64,000 nt of DNA from Mixta gaviniae (GCF_002953195.1 NZ_CP026377.1:3720001-3784000), one strand, 5' to 3'; counted from the first letter of the stretch, positions 43,763 to 53,237 are shown. Numbers and translations: made by a program. Notes: generated by a model not told the origin, from the letters alone.

Positions 43763-45628
43763 CTAGCCCGCTTGCCCATTTTCCTGCCCGGCGGGCAGGA
43801 AAATGTGGTCCAGAATATTGCGCACCACCGGCGCCGCCACCACTCCTTCGCCGCCGCCGTTCTCCAGGATCACCGCAATCGCCACGCGCGGCTGTTGATA
43901 AGGGGCAAAAGCGGTGTAAAACACATGGTCGCGCAGCCGCACCGGGATCATCTTCGCATTGTAGGTCTGGTTCTGCTTCAGGCTGAAAACCTGTGAGGTA
44001 CCGCTTTTCGCCGCAATGCCGTAAGGCGCGGTATGGAAATATTTATAGCCGGTGCCGTTCGGCGCGTTGGCCATACCGAACATCGCCCGGCGCACCAGCG
44101 CCCAGTAAGGCGAATGCGCATCGGCAATCTGCGCCGGCGGCGCGGCCGGCCGCCAGCGGGTGATCTGCCTGCCCTTGCGGGTGGCGTAGAGCAGATGCGG
44201 CGTCACCACCCGTCCGTTGTTAATCAACACGTCCAGCGCCTTCACCATCTGGATCGGTGTGGCGATCCAGTAACCCTGGCCAATACCGACCGACACCGTA
44301 TCGCCCTGATACCAGGCGCGCTTATGCACCCGCTGCTTCCAGGCGCGATCGGGCAGCAGGCCGCTGTACTCCTCTTTCAGATCGATGCCGGTGGATTTGC
44401 CGTAGCCGAACTGGCTCAGCATCTGATGGATGCGATCGATACCCATCTCCCACGCCACCTGGTAGAAAAAGGTATCGGCCGACTCCTCGATGGCTTTGGT
44501 GACATCAAGCATGCCGTGGCCGCTTTTCTTCCAGTCGCGGTAGCGCCGCTGAGTGCCCGGCAGCGTCCAGCTCGGCGCGCCGTAAAAGGTGGTATGCGGC
44601 GTGATCACGCCGCTCAGCAGCGCCGACATCGCCATATAGGGCTTCACCGTCGAGGCGGGCGGGTAAAGCCCCTGAGTAACGCGATTGATGAGCGGCAGCG
44701 CGCTATCCTTTAGCAGCTGCTGATAGGCGCGGTAGCTGATGCCCTTTACAAAGGGGTTGGGATCGTAGCTCGGGCTGGAGACCATCGCCAGCACCGAACC
44801 GTCGCGCGGATCTTCCACCAGCACCGCCGCGCGCTGGCCGCCGAGCTGGCTTTCCACATACTGCTGCAGATGCAGGTCGAGCGTCAGGTAGAGATTTTTT
44901 CCGGCCACCGGCGGCACCTCTTTCAGCACCCGCACAATACGGCCGTGATTATCGACTTCCACCTCCTGATAGCCGGTTTTGCCATGTAGCTGCGCTTCGT
45001 AGTAGCGTTCGATGCCCTGCTTGCCGATGTTATGGTCGGCGGCGTAGTTTTCCGCCACGCCCGCTGCGTTAAGGCGCTGATAGTCGCGATCGTTGATTTT
45101 GGAGACGTAGCCGACCACGTGCGCCAGCGCCGCGCCGTAGGGATATTGCCGGTCCTGGTAAGAATCGATCTGCACGCCATCAAAGCGATACTGATTTACC
45201 GCGAAGCGCGCCACCTGCTGCTCGCTCAGTTCGGTCTTCAGCACTACCGGCCGGTAGCGGCTGCTCTGGCGCAGCGCCTGGCGGAAAGCCGTCGCCTCCT
45301 CCGGCGTCAGGTCAACAATCGGCGTTAACGCCTGCAGCAGCGCCGCCATATCTTTTACCTTGTAGGGCATCACGGTAATGTCATACCAGGTGATGTTTTT
45401 CACCAGCGCAATGCCGTTGCGATCGTAGATCATGCCGCGCCGCGGAGCGATGGGGATCATTTTGATGTCGTTGCCGTCGGATCGGGTTTGGTAGTACTGA
45501 TGCTGCTGCACCTGTACATGCCAGAGGTTAACGACCAACAGGGCGAAACAGAGCGCCACCAGGCCAAAGGCGGCCAGCGCGCGCTGGCGAAACAGCCTCT
45601 CTTCAGCGGCGAAATCACGAATATTCAT
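43763..45628 (-). CDS. Penicillin-binding protein 2 paralogue (MrdA-like peptidoglycan transpeptidase)
   Basis: A 621-residue class B PBP: one N-terminal membrane helix (about 17-37), a PBP dimer domain, and a transpeptidase domain. The active sites are Ser in YPPASTVKP (SxxK), SAD in IEESADTFFY (SxN equivalent) and KSGTS (KTG box), with the family segment RYRDWKKSGHGMLDVTKAIEESAD and YQGDTVSVGIGQGYW. It matches PBP2 (MrdA) closely, yet no rodA, rlpA or dacA gene is adjacent as in the standard mrdA cluster. It is therefore likely an extra copy, as with Salmonella PBP2-SAL, which works in acidic intracellular conditions. The start ATG at 45628 has no clear ribosome binding site. Confidence 0.92.
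   Translation of the reverse strand: MNIRDFAAEERLFRQRALAAFGLVALCFALLVVNLWHVQVQQHQYYQTRSDGNDIKMIPIAPRRGMIYDRNGIALVKNITWYDITVMPYKVKDMAALLQALTPIVDLTPEEATAFRQALRQSSRYRPVVLKTELSEQQVARFAVNQYRFDGVQIDSYQDRQYPYGAALAHVVGYVSKINDRDYQRLNAAGVAENYAADHNIGKQGIERYYEAQLHGKTGYQEVEVDNHGRIVRVLKEVPPVAGKNLYLTLDLHLQQYVESQLGGQRAAVLVEDPRDGSVLAMVSSPSYDPNPFVKGISYRAYQQLLKDSALPLINRVTQGLYPPASTVKPYMAMSALLSGVITPHTTFYGAPSWTLPGTQRRYRDWKKSGHGMLDVTKAIEESADTFFYQVAWEMGIDRIHQMLSQFGYGKSTGIDLKEEYSGLLPDRAWKQRVHKRAWYQGDTVSVGIGQGYWIATPIQMVKALDVLINNGRVVTPHLLYATRKGRQITRWRPAAPPAQIADAHSPYWALVRRAMFGMANAPNGTGYKYFHTAPYGIAAKSGTSQVFSLKQNQTYNAKMIPVRLRDHVFYTAFAPYQQPRVAIAVILENGGGEGVVAAPVVRNILDHIFLPAGQENGQAG
43777..43805. terminator. Long perfect inverted repeat between convergent genes
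   Basis: CATTTTCCTGCC (43777-43788) and GGCAGGAAAATG (43794-43805) form a 12-bp perfect stem around a 5-base loop. It lies inside the last codons of the PBP2 gene and 26 bases past the chemoreceptor stop, so it may act as a bidirectional terminator. Confidence 0.6.
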
Positions 45629-45957
45629 TCAGTAAAGGATAATTCTACGCATTCTCATTTTGCCGTTCATGATAAAGCGCCTCCCTGCGCGCACTAGCGG
45701 AAAGATGCGTATGGGCGGGGAAAAGTGTGACATTTAGTGATGATGTAACAAAACACCCGCTGAAAGCAGTTAATGCGCCTTCAGCAGACGCAAATACGGG
45801 TGAAAATGCGAGTTAGTCGTATTCAGTTATCGAATTAATTATCTTTAAAATCAAAATATTAAAAACGGAAAAAGCGTAAAAAAAGCGTTTTGCTTTACGC
45901 CGCTTTGCTGCATAATTCGCCAAATCACTTTTGCCTGCCACCCTTCAAGGAATCGCT
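45629..45957. other. Intergenic region between PBP2 paralogue and ftnA
   Basis: About 330 bases without a gene; it should carry both divergent promoters. The part from 45830 to 45900 is A+T rich and contains a hairpin GCGTAAA (45874-45880) / TTTACGC (45894-45900), close to the ftnA start. No Fur or OxyR box was convincing. Confidence 0.4.
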
Positions 45958-46470
45958 ATGCTGACCAATGAAATGACCGCGCGTTTGAATGACCAGCTCA
46001 ACCTCGAGTTCTATTCCGCCAACCTCTATCTGCAGATGAGCGCCTGGTGCAGCGACAAAGGCTTTGAAGGCGCGGCGGCGTTTTTAAAATCCCATTCGCG
46101 CGAAGAGATGGAGCATATGCAGCGGCTGTTTGACTACCTCAGCGATACGGGCGCCATGCCGGTGCTGGGCAGCATCGCCGCGCCGCCGGTCTCTTTTATC
46201 TCGCTGGCGGATCTCTTTCAGCAAACCTATGAGCATGAGCAGTTGATCACCCGCAAAATCAATGAGCTGGCGCACGCGGCGATGACCAGTCAGGACTACT
46301 CGACCTTCCACTTCCTGCAGTGGTACGTGGCCGAGCAGCATGAAGAAGAGAAGCTGTTTAAATCGGTGCTGGATAAGCTGGCGCTGGTGGGCGACAGCGG
46401 CAAGAGCCTGTTCTTTGTCGATAAAGATCTGGCGCAGATGAATGGCGAAAGCCACGGCCCGGCGGCCTGA
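45958..46470 (+). CDS. ftnA: Non-haem ferritin FtnA
   Basis: A 170-residue four-helix ferritin subunit that oxidises Fe(II) and stores it in a 24-mer shell. Ferroxidase-centre ligands fit the pattern Glu in [14 protein letters not shown], Glu-x2-His in [12 protein letters not shown] and Glu/Gln in [16 protein letters not shown]. The closest bacterial type is E. coli FtnA (165 residues) rather than the FtnB form. The ATG at 45958 has AAGGA 7 bases upstream; upstream in-frame codons are dropped. The convergent neighbour is a PAS-GGDEF-EAL protein. Confidence 0.95.
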   Translation: MLTNEMTARLNDQLNLEFYSANLYLQMSAWCSDKGFEGAAAFLKSHSREEMEHMQRLFDYLSDTGAMPVLGSIAAPPVSFISLADLFQQTYEHEQLITRKINELAHAAMTSQDYSTFHFLQWYVAEQHEEEKLFKSVLDKLALVGDSGKSLFFVDKDLAQMNGESHGPAA

Positions 46471-46478
46471 TAACAGCC

Positions 46479-46508
46479 CGCCCCGGCGCGCAACAGCCCG
46501 CCGGGGCG
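46479..46508. terminator. Hairpin between ftnA and the convergent PAS-GGDEF-EAL gene
   Basis: A 9-bp perfect stem CGCCCCGGC (46479-46487) / GCCGGGGCG (46500-46508) with a 12-base loop. There is no T-run on either strand. Confidence 0.45.
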
Positions 46509-46513
46509 AAGGT

Positions 46514-49408
46514 TTACAGCATGGTCAGCCGCAGCTCAGAGGGTTGCGGCCGGCCGAAGAAATAGCCCTGGAACAGCGTACATCCCTCCTCCTTCAGCTT
46601 GTCGAACTGCTCGCGGCTTTCTACCCCTTCGGCGGTGATCTGAATATCCAGACTGCGGCTCATGCCGGTAATGGCGCGAATGATCGCCAGCGCTTCCCGG
46701 CTGTCGCTCATATCACTGATAAACGACTTATCGATTTTAATCTTATCGAACGGGAAGGATCGCAAATAGCTGAGCGATGAGTAGCCGGTGCCGAAATCAT
46801 CCAGCGCGATCAGTACTCCCAGCGCCTTGAGGTTTTGCAGCGTGCGGATATTACCCAGCGTATCGTCAAGCAGCACCGATTCGGTGATCTCCATCTCCAG
46901 CCGCCACGGCTCCAGCCCTGACTCGCGCAGCGCCCCTTCCACCGTGGAGATCAGCGCGCTGTTTTTGAACTGCACCGGCGACAGGTTGACCGACACCGTC
47001 TGGCCGCCCGGCCAGTTCTTCGCTTCGCGGCACGCCTCATACAGCGCCCAGGCGCCGAGGCTATGGATCAGCCCGGTCTCTTCGGCGATGGCGATAAACT
47101 CGCCCGGCATAATCAGCCCCTTCGCCGGATGGTGCCAGCGCATCAGCGCCTCATAGCCGATAATGGTTTTCTGCTCGCTGTTGGTGATCGGCTGATAATA
47201 GAGCCGCAGCTGATTTTCAGTGATCGCCTCGCGCAGGTCATTCTCCATGCTGCGGCGGGTACGCGCCTGGGCATCCATCTCCAGTGTGAAGTATTCATAG
47301 CGGTTGCGTCCGTTGCGCTTCGCCTCGTAGAGCGCCATATCGGCACAGCGCAGCAGCTGCTCCGGCGAGGAAAGCTCGGCGTCGGCGAAGGCGATACCGA
47401 TACTCATGCCGACCGACAGGTTATGTCCTTCGACATTGACCGGCGGCAGCACGATATCGATCAGTCGCTGCGCCACCATGCTCGCTTCCTGCCGGTTGTT
47501 AAGGCCGGGCAGCACGATGGCGAACTCATCGCCGCCAATGCGCGCCAGCGTATCCTGCTCACGCAGCACCGCACGCAGCCGTTTAGCGATGGCGCGCAGC
47601 AGCTCGTCGCCCATCTGATGGCCCAGCGCGTCGTTAACGTTTTTAAAATTATCCAGATCGAGACAGAGCGCCGCGGTTTGCCGTTCGTGCAGCGCATCGT
47701 GACGCAGCGCGTCGCTCAGCCGCTGGCGGAACAGAATGCGGTTAGGCAGGCTGGTCAAATGATCGTGATGGGCCATATGGTGAATGCGCGCGTCGGCGGC
47801 GCGCTGATCGGTGACGTCGTCCACGATCAGCATCACATATTGCGTACGCGCGTCGCCGCCGCGCACCGTCGCCGCGCGGGTATGCAGAATGCGCTCGCCG
47901 CCGGCGGTCATCAGCTGCCGTTCGCTCTGATGGATGCCTTCGTTGCGCAGCGCCGCATCGGCCAGCGCGTTGAAATAGTCGCTCAGTTCCGGCGGCATAA
48001 ACTCATGCGGCTTTTTGCCGTGGATGCTGTTTTTTTCCATGCCGAACATCTGCTCGGCTTTGCGGTTCGCCAGCAGAACTTCGCGCGAAACGGCATCTTC
48101 CACCAGCACGCAGGAGGGAATGCTGGTGATAATGGTATCGAGAAAGCGCGACATAGAGGTCATGCGCTCGCTCTGCGCCTCCGCCAGATCTTTGGCGCGC
48201 AGGATCTGCTGTTCATACTCGCGCCGTTCAGTCACGTCGCGGGTGATTTTGGCGAAGCCGATCAGTCTGCCGCTCTCGTCGCGAATGGCGTCGATCACCA
48301 CGTGCGCCCAGAAAGCGCTGCCATCCTTGCGGTAGCGCCAGCCCTGATCTTCAAAGCGGCCGGTTCTGCGCGCGATATTCAGGTTAACGTCGGGGATTTT
48401 GCTCTGCCGCTCCTGCGCGCTGTAAAACAGCGAGAAATGCTGGCCGATAATTTCGCTGGTCGCGTAGCCCTTGGCACGCTGGGCGCCGGTGTTCCAGTTG
48501 ACCACATGGCCGCCGGGATCAAGCATATAGATGGCGTAGTCGGTGACGCTCTCCACCAGCAGGCGGAAGCGATCTTCCTGAGCGCGCTTTTCACGCTGCA
48601 TTTCGCGCTGTTCGGTGCAGTCGCGGGTAATTTTCGCATAGCCGAGCAGCACGCCGTTATCGTCAAGGATGGCATCGATCACCACATGCGCCCAGAAGGC
48701 GCTGCCATCCTTGCGGTAGCGCCAGCCTTGATCCTCAAAGCGGCCGGTGCGAAAAGCGATCTGCAGGTTTTTTTCCGGAATGTAGGCCATGCGCTCTTGC
48801 AGGCTGTAGAAGGTGGAGAAGTGCTTCCCGACAATCTCTTCAGCCGTATAGCCTTTGGCGCGCTGGGCGCCGCTGTTCCAGTTCACCACCATGCCGTCGG
48901 TATCAAGCATGTAGATAGCGTAGTCGGTGACCCCTTCGACCAGCAGGCGGAACTTCTGCTCCTGCTCGCGCTCCTGGCGCAGCAGCGCCTGCTGTTCAGT
49001 GCAGTCGCGGGTGATTACCGCGAAGCCCAGCATGCCGCCCTGATCCTCATAGATCGGATCGATCACCACCAGCGCCCAGTAGGCGCTGCCATCCTTACGG
49101 TAGCGCCAGCCTTCCATTTCGAAGCGGCCATCACGCTGGGCGACCGCGAGGTTATTGAGCGCGACGCCTTTGGCCCGCTCGCTTTCGCTGTAGAACACGG
49201 CGATGTTCTGGCCGACGATCTCTTCCGGCAGGTAACCGGTGACCCGCTCGGCGCCCGAGTTCCAGTTCGCGATGGTGCCGTCGGGGTGGATCATATAAAT
49301 GGCGTAATCGACTACGCTCTGGACCAGTAGCCGATAATATTTATCTGAATTTTCGTTCATCATGTTGCCCGATTGCTGCCCAAACAGGCGTCTGGGTTGG
49401 TTGGACAT
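46514..49408 (-). CDS. PAS-GGDEF-EAL c-di-GMP enzyme with three near-identical PAS modules
   Basis: A 964-residue cytoplasmic protein. Three PAS-PAC modules in tandem (about residues 20-140, 145-265 and 268-390) repeat almost word for word (DYAIYM, NWNSGA, GRFEDQGWRYRKDGSAFWAHVVIDAI, ITRDCTE). A fourth, divergent PAS follows (about 405-525). The GGDEF domain has an intact RIGGDEF and an upstream RxxD I-site (REQD), so product inhibition is possible. The EAL domain keeps YEALMRW, EITES, DDFGTGYSSLSYL, KIDKSFI and AEGVE, as active phosphodiesterases do. Net activity cannot be told from sequence. Start choice: ATG at 49408 has no clear ribosome binding site, and a Met-Met pair at residues 16-17 is an alternative. 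Confidence 0.93.
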   Translation of the reverse strand: MSNQPRRLFGQQSGNMMNENSDKYYRLLVQSVVDYAIYMIHPDGTIANWNSGAERVTGYLPEEIVGQNIAVFYSESERAKGVALNNLAVAQRDGRFEMEGWRYRKDGSAYWALVVIDPIYEDQGGMLGFAVITRDCTEQQALLRQEREQEQKFRLLVEGVTDYAIYMLDTDGMVVNWNSGAQRAKGYTAEEIVGKHFSTFYSLQERMAYIPEKNLQIAFRTGRFEDQGWRYRKDGSAFWAHVVIDAILDDNGVLLGYAKITRDCTEQREMQREKRAQEDRFRLLVESVTDYAIYMLDPGGHVVNWNTGAQRAKGYATSEIIGQHFSLFYSAQERQSKIPDVNLNIARRTGRFEDQGWRYRKDGSAFWAHVVIDAIRDESGRLIGFAKITRDVTERREYEQQILRAKDLAEAQSERMTSMSRFLDTIITSIPSCVLVEDAVSREVLLANRKAEQMFGMEKNSIHGKKPHEFMPPELSDYFNALADAALRNEGIHQSERQLMTAGGERILHTRAATVRGGDARTQYVMLIVDDVTDQRAADARIHHMAHHDHLTSLPNRILFRQRLSDALRHDALHERQTAALCLDLDNFKNVNDALGHQMGDELLRAIAKRLRAVLREQDTLARIGGDEFAIVLPGLNNRQEASMVAQRLIDIVLPPVNVEGHNLSVGMSIGIAFADAELSSPEQLLRCADMALYEAKRNGRNRYEYFTLEMDAQARTRRSMENDLREAITENQLRLYYQPITNSEQKTIIGYEALMRWHHPAKGLIMPGEFIAIAEETGLIHSLGAWALYEACREAKNWPGGQTVSVNLSPVQFKNSALISTVEGALRESGLEPWRLEMEITESVLLDDTLGNIRTLQNLKALGVLIALDDFGTGYSSLSYLRSFPFDKIKIDKSFISDMSDSREALAIIRAITGMSRSLDIQITAEGVESREQFDKLKEEGCTLFQGYFFGRPQPSELRLTML

Positions 49409-49709
49409 GGCAATGTAGTGCGTCTGGCGGGTCAGCGCTACGCTAAAGAAAAATTAATCTGTCCGCCCCGACGGATCCCGGCTGGCGGATTCTTTCCATG
49501 CATATCGGCAAGGGTGACAAATTTTTCAGCGCTTTACAGGTGAAATGATCTTAACAAAATGACTTAACCCAGATAGCGGGCAGGGTTTTAGCGCCGCAAT
49601 GGCCAGGATACGGGCGTCTCTTTTTCTACACGGGAAATCAAAAACGCTGTGCGTTAAACAGGTTATGCTTCCCCGCACGGCTTAACGGGTTTATCAGAGA
49701 GGGATGCGC
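49409..49709. other. Intergenic region between the PAS-GGDEF-EAL gene and mdcR
   Basis: About 300 bases containing the divergent promoters. No further gene is visible and no promoter motif was strong enough to call. Confidence 0.35.
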
Positions 49710-50660
49710 ATGAAAATCGACGCTGACATTAGCTTTCGCAAGCTGGAAATTTTTATCGCCTTTATGGCCAGCGGCAATATCGCCCGCGCCGCCGAACAGC
49801 TGAGCCTGAGCAACGTCAGCGTACATCGCGCCCTGCATACCCTTGAAGAGAACGTGCGCTGCCCGCTGTTTATTCATCAGGGACGCAGCCTGAAACCGCT
49901 GCCCGCCGCACATACCCTGCTGGAGTATGCGCTGGACGCGGTGGACGTGATGGCGAAAGGCATTACCGAAGCGCGCAATAAGGCGGGGCTGGGACAGAAG
50001 CGGATGCGCATCGGCACGCTCTATTCGCTGACGCTGGAGACCGTGCCGCGCCTGATCATGGGCATGAAGCTGCGCCGTCCCGATCTGGAGCTGGATTTAA
50101 CCATGGGATCGAACCAGCTGCTGCTGGAGAAGCTGCAGCAGGGCGAGCTGGACGCCATTCTGCTTTCGATTACCGATAGCCAGATTGACCGGCGGCGGCA
50201 TGAGGTGTTGCCGTTATTCGAGGACAATATTTTTATGGCGGCGCCGGCGGATGCGCAGCTGGGCGACGGGCCGTGCGCCGATCTGCGCGATTATCGCCAG
50301 CAAAAATTCGTCTCGCTGGCGGAGGGGTTCGCCACCTTTCATGGCTTTCAGGAGGCGTTCGGCATCGCCGGGTTCGACGCCAATATTGTGATGCGAGTGA
50401 ACGATATCTTCTCAATGCTGAGCCTGGTGCAGGCGGGCGTCGGCTATGCGCTGGTGCCCGGCCGGATGCGCCGCATCTATGAAAACAGCCTGCAGCTGCG
50501 CCCGCTGGCGGAGCCTTACCAGATGCGCCAGCTGATCGCCATCGTCTTCGATCGCAACCGCGAACACGATCCCAACCTGCTGGCGCTGGTAGCGGAAGGC
50601 CGCATGTACGCGCGCGAAATCGCTCTCAGCGTTGGGAGCGCGCCTGCTGCGCCAGCTTAA
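49710..50660 (+). CDS. mdcR: LysR-type malonate utilisation regulator MdcR
   Basis: A 316-residue LysR family regulator. The N-terminal winged helix-turn-helix (about 5-65) reads ISFRKLEIFIAFMASGNIARAAEQLSLSNVSVHRALHTLEE; the substrate-binding domain follows (RMRIGTLYSLTLETVPRLI onward). It is placed at the 3' end of the mdc operon in the opposite direction, as in other mdc clusters, and should activate mdcABCDEFGH in response to malonate. The ATG at 49710 has GAGGG 6 bases upstream; the ATG at 49704 abuts that site. Its last 35 bases overlap mdcH, so the two genes converge tightly. Confidence 0.92.
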   Translation: MKIDADISFRKLEIFIAFMASGNIARAAEQLSLSNVSVHRALHTLEENVRCPLFIHQGRSLKPLPAAHTLLEYALDAVDVMAKGITEARNKAGLGQKRMRIGTLYSLTLETVPRLIMGMKLRRPDLELDLTMGSNQLLLEKLQQGELDAILLSITDSQIDRRRHEVLPLFEDNIFMAAPADAQLGDGPCADLRDYRQQKFVSLAEGFATFHGFQEAFGIAGFDANIVMRVNDIFSMLSLVQAGVGYALVPGRMRRIYENSLQLRPLAEPYQMRQLIAIVFDRNREHDPNLLALVAEGRMYAREIALSVGSAPAAPA

Positions 50661-51528
50661 GCGCCAGCGCGATGCCAGACTGATCCAGCGACAGCGCATC
50701 GCCGCGCGTCAGCGGCGCGCGCGCCAGGCCGGTCAGCACCGCGCCGGGCGGCATCTCCAGCGCCAGGCCGACATCACGTTCGCTGGCCGCCTCCATCGCC
50801 TCGTGCCAGCGTACGGTGCGCGCCATATTCATTGCCAGATCGTCAGCAATCTGTTCCGGCTGCCACAGCTGGCGCGCGCTGCTGCCGCTGAGGTAGGCGT
50901 AGCGCGGGCGCGTCAGCGTAACATCGGCGAACGCCTGCGCCAGCCGCCGCGCCGGCGCGTCCAGCAACGCGCAGTGGGAGGGCACGCTGACCGCCAGACG
51001 ATGCACCTTCTGCGCGCCATGCGCTACCGCGCGCTGCCCCGCCTGCTGCATCGCCTCTTCGCTGCCGGCGATCACCATCTGCTGCGCGGCGTTAATATTC
51101 GCCAGGTAGCAGTCGCCCAGCAGCGGCTCGATTTCGCTTTGCGTCAGGCCGGTGATCGCCGTCAGGCCGTAGCCTGACGGATAAGCCTGCTCCATCAGTT
51201 CACCGCGCAGCGCCACCAGCCGCAGCGCATCGGCGAAAGGCAACGCGCCTGCCGCCACCGCCGCCGGAAACGCGCCGATCGACAGACCGCTGACGATATC
51301 CGGCTGCAGCCCCTGGCGCGCCAGCTCGCGCGTCCAGCCGACGCCGGATATCAGCAAACAGAGCTGCACCGCGCGGGTGTGGCGCAGCGCTTCAGCGCTA
51401 TCCAGCTGCGTAACATCTTCTTTCAGCGCCTCGCTCGCCTCCGCCAGCAGGGCGTCGCCATCCGGCAGCCCCTGCAGCATGCCGGGACGCTGCGGTCCCT
51501 GGCCGGGAAACATAAACATCACTTTCAT
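50626..51528 (-). CDS. mdcH: Malonate decarboxylase epsilon subunit, malonyl-CoA:ACP transacylase MdcH
   Basis: A 300-residue FabD-like acyltransferase that loads malonyl groups onto the malonate decarboxylase acyl-carrier subunit. The N-terminus MFMFPGQGPQRPGM is the transacylase start motif, the nucleophile Ser83 lies in SGLSIGAFPAA, and VSVPSHCALLD carries the catalytic His. It is the last gene of the mdc operon; it starts 4 bases after mdcG ends and its 3' end overlaps mdcR from the opposite strand. Confidence 0.93.
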   Translation of the reverse strand: MKVMFMFPGQGPQRPGMLQGLPDGDALLAEASEALKEDVTQLDSAEALRHTRAVQLCLLISGVGWTRELARQGLQPDIVSGLSIGAFPAAVAAGALPFADALRLVALRGELMEQAYPSGYGLTAITGLTQSEIEPLLGDCYLANINAAQQMVIAGSEEAMQQAGQRAVAHGAQKVHRLAVSVPSHCALLDAPARRLAQAFADVTLTRPRYAYLSGSSARQLWQPEQIADDLAMNMARTVRWHEAMEAASERDVGLALEMPPGAVLTGLARAPLTRGDALSLDQSGIALALKLAQQARSQR

Positions 51529-51532
51529 TAGC

Positions 51533-52150
51533 CTAAACCTCCATTTCGGCCCGCCAGGGATCGCTGACCAGCTGCGGCCCCCGGTTGGTTTTCAGCAGCG
51601 CCCTGCCGTCGCGCAGCCACTCGCTGAGGGCAAAAGCGCCGCAGGGCGTCTCCACCTGCGTATCCGCGCGGCACGGCAGGCGGCTCACCTGTCGCTGCCA
51701 GCTGGCAAACGCCTCCGGTGCCAGCGGCTGCGGGGCACGGATCAGCAGATCGAGATCGCTGCCGCTGTGCAGCACCGGCACCTCGGTCGCCAGCGCGTAG
51801 CCGCAGCTGCCGGTAATGCCCCACTGCCACGGCCAGCGCTGCTGCGCCAGCAGGATCGCCGCCTGCACCGGCGGCTGCGAGACGAAGATCGAACGCAGCA
51901 GCAGCCCGATGTCCGCCAGCGACTCCGGCGTGACGCGGCGCGTAATCGCCGCCGCGTCCAGCCAGGCGGCGGCGCGCCGCTCGCGTCCCATGCCGCGAAT
52001 GCCGACGGCGATCAGTCCCGCCGGGTGGCTATCACGCCGCACGACCAGCGGCAGCACGGGCCGCCACTGCTGCGCCACCCAGTCGGGCAGATTGCCCTGC
52101 AGCGCCTGGGGATCGTTCAGCCAGATTAAGTCATGGGGACGCGGCGACAT
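51533..52150 (-). CDS. mdcG: Malonate decarboxylase holo-ACP synthase (phosphoribosyl-dephospho-CoA transferase) MdcG
   Basis: A 205-residue nucleotidyltransferase that attaches the 2'-(5''-phosphoribosyl)-3'-dephospho-CoA prosthetic group to a serine of the MdcC subunit. The nucleotidyltransferase core is GSCGYALATEVPVLHSGSDLDLLI, with metal-binding Asp132 and Asp134. It receives the triphosphoribosyl donor made by MdcB. It starts 1 base before the mdcF stop region (ATG at 52150, mdcF ending at 52152), so translation is coupled. Confidence 0.93.
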   Translation of the reverse strand: MSPRPHDLIWLNDPQALQGNLPDWVAQQWRPVLPLVVRRDSHPAGLIAVGIRGMGRERRAAAWLDAAAITRRVTPESLADIGLLLRSIFVSQPPVQAAILLAQQRWPWQWGITGSCGYALATEVPVLHSGSDLDLLIRAPQPLAPEAFASWQRQVSRLPCRADTQVETPCGAFALSEWLRDGRALLKTNRGPQLVSDPWRAEMEV

Positions 52151-52151
52151 G

Positions 52152-53111
52152 TTACATTCCTGCGGTTAAAGAGATAAATAACGGTAAGGTGACGATACAT
52201 AGCACCGAGCTTATCAGCAAGGTCGCTTCCGCATCGGGCGACTGCACGCCGAAACGGTTGCCGAACACCACGCCGAAGAAGCCAGCGGAGAGCGCCACCA
52301 TCAGAATCGCGGTGATCGCCAGCGAACCGTGCAGCCCTAACGCCAGCACCAGCCCCCAGGCAATCAGCGGCTGGATCAGCAGCTTGGTGACGCTGGAGAG
52401 CGCGACCGCGCCGTTCAGCTTCAGCTGACGCGCCGACAGGATCAGGCCGGTAAGGAACAGGGCGGCGGCGGTAGCGGCCAGGCCCAGCGGTTTAATCGCC
52501 GTCAGCACCAGATCGGGCATAGAGATACCCAGCGCGGACAGTACCACCCCCAGCAGCGGCCCCCAGACGATCGGTTTTTTCACCGAGCGCCACATCAGCA
52601 CCGGCAGCATGGTCAGGGACGATCCCTGTACGGCGCCCGTTTCGCGCGCTTTTTCACGTTCGAGGATCAGCAGGCAGAACGGGGTCATCAGCACCGAGCC
52701 GCAGGCGATAGAGACCGCCACCGAGAGCGAAGTGCCGCCGTTTTCGCCCAGCACGCTGCCGAGGATCGGCAGGCCGAGCGCGGCGTAGTTCGGCAGCGCC
52801 ACCGTCAGGGTCAGCACTGCGGCGTCCTGCGGCGACTTATGAAACACTTTGATGCAGAGAAAATAGATGGCCGCGTAGGCGATCCACATCGCCAGCGTCA
52901 GCACCACCACCAGCGGCATCTGTTCGACAATGCCGCTCCAGGGCGTCTGAACGGTGGCGCTGAACAGCACGGCCGGCAGGGCAAAATCCATGACGAAGAT
53001 ATTGAGTAAAGCGACGTTCTTGTTATCCACCATTTTCGCCTTGCCGGCCATAAAGCCCAGCAGCATGATGACGAAAATCGGGGCGAGCGCGTGAAGAATA
53101 ATGTAAGTCAT
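52152..53111 (-). CDS. mdcF: Malonate transporter of the AEC family MdcF
   Basis: A 319-residue inner membrane protein with about ten helices, auxin efflux carrier (AEC) family. The N-terminus LHALAPIFVIMLLGFMAGKAKMVDNKNVALLNIFVMDFALPAVLF is the family pattern, and NYAALGLPILGSVLG in helix 5 is conserved. It takes up malonate for the decarboxylase encoded around it. The start follows AGGTGACCT. A 126-base gap with a hairpin separates it from mdcE, the largest gap in the operon. Confidence 0.9.
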   Translation of the reverse strand: MTYIILHALAPIFVIMLLGFMAGKAKMVDNKNVALLNIFVMDFALPAVLFSATVQTPWSGIVEQMPLVVVLTLAMWIAYAAIYFLCIKVFHKSPQDAAVLTLTVALPNYAALGLPILGSVLGENGGTSLSVAVSIACGSVLMTPFCLLILEREKARETGAVQGSSLTMLPVLMWRSVKKPIVWGPLLGVVLSALGISMPDLVLTAIKPLGLAATAAALFLTGLILSARQLKLNGAVALSSVTKLLIQPLIAWGLVLALGLHGSLAITAILMVALSAGFFGVVFGNRFGVQSPDAEATLLISSVLCIVTLPLFISLTAGM

Positions 53112-53184
53112 AGGTCACCTGTAAATATGAGTTAAATGTTGGCACAGGTGCGATGGTTTATTTTTTTACAGGCTGTTTTTATGG

Positions 53185-53203
53185 ATGGGCAACGGGTGCC
53201 CAT
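53185..53203 (-). other. Hairpin in the mdcE-mdcF gap
   Basis: A 7-bp perfect stem ATGGGCA (53185-53191) / TGCCCAT (53197-53203) with a 5-base loop. It could mark a processing or partial termination site between the enzyme genes and the transporter; no T-run is present. Confidence 0.35.
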
Positions 53204-53237
53204 CACGATCCACCTGGCAGGTTTGTCTTAACAGGGA

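Noticed and set aside
47063..49330. 755-residue plus-strand open frame opposite the PAS-GGDEF-EAL gene
   Set aside because: It lies wholly antisense to a gene with clear domain motifs, and its His/Arg/Gln/Ala-rich translation is typical of the third-codon-position shadow of G+C-rich coding DNA.
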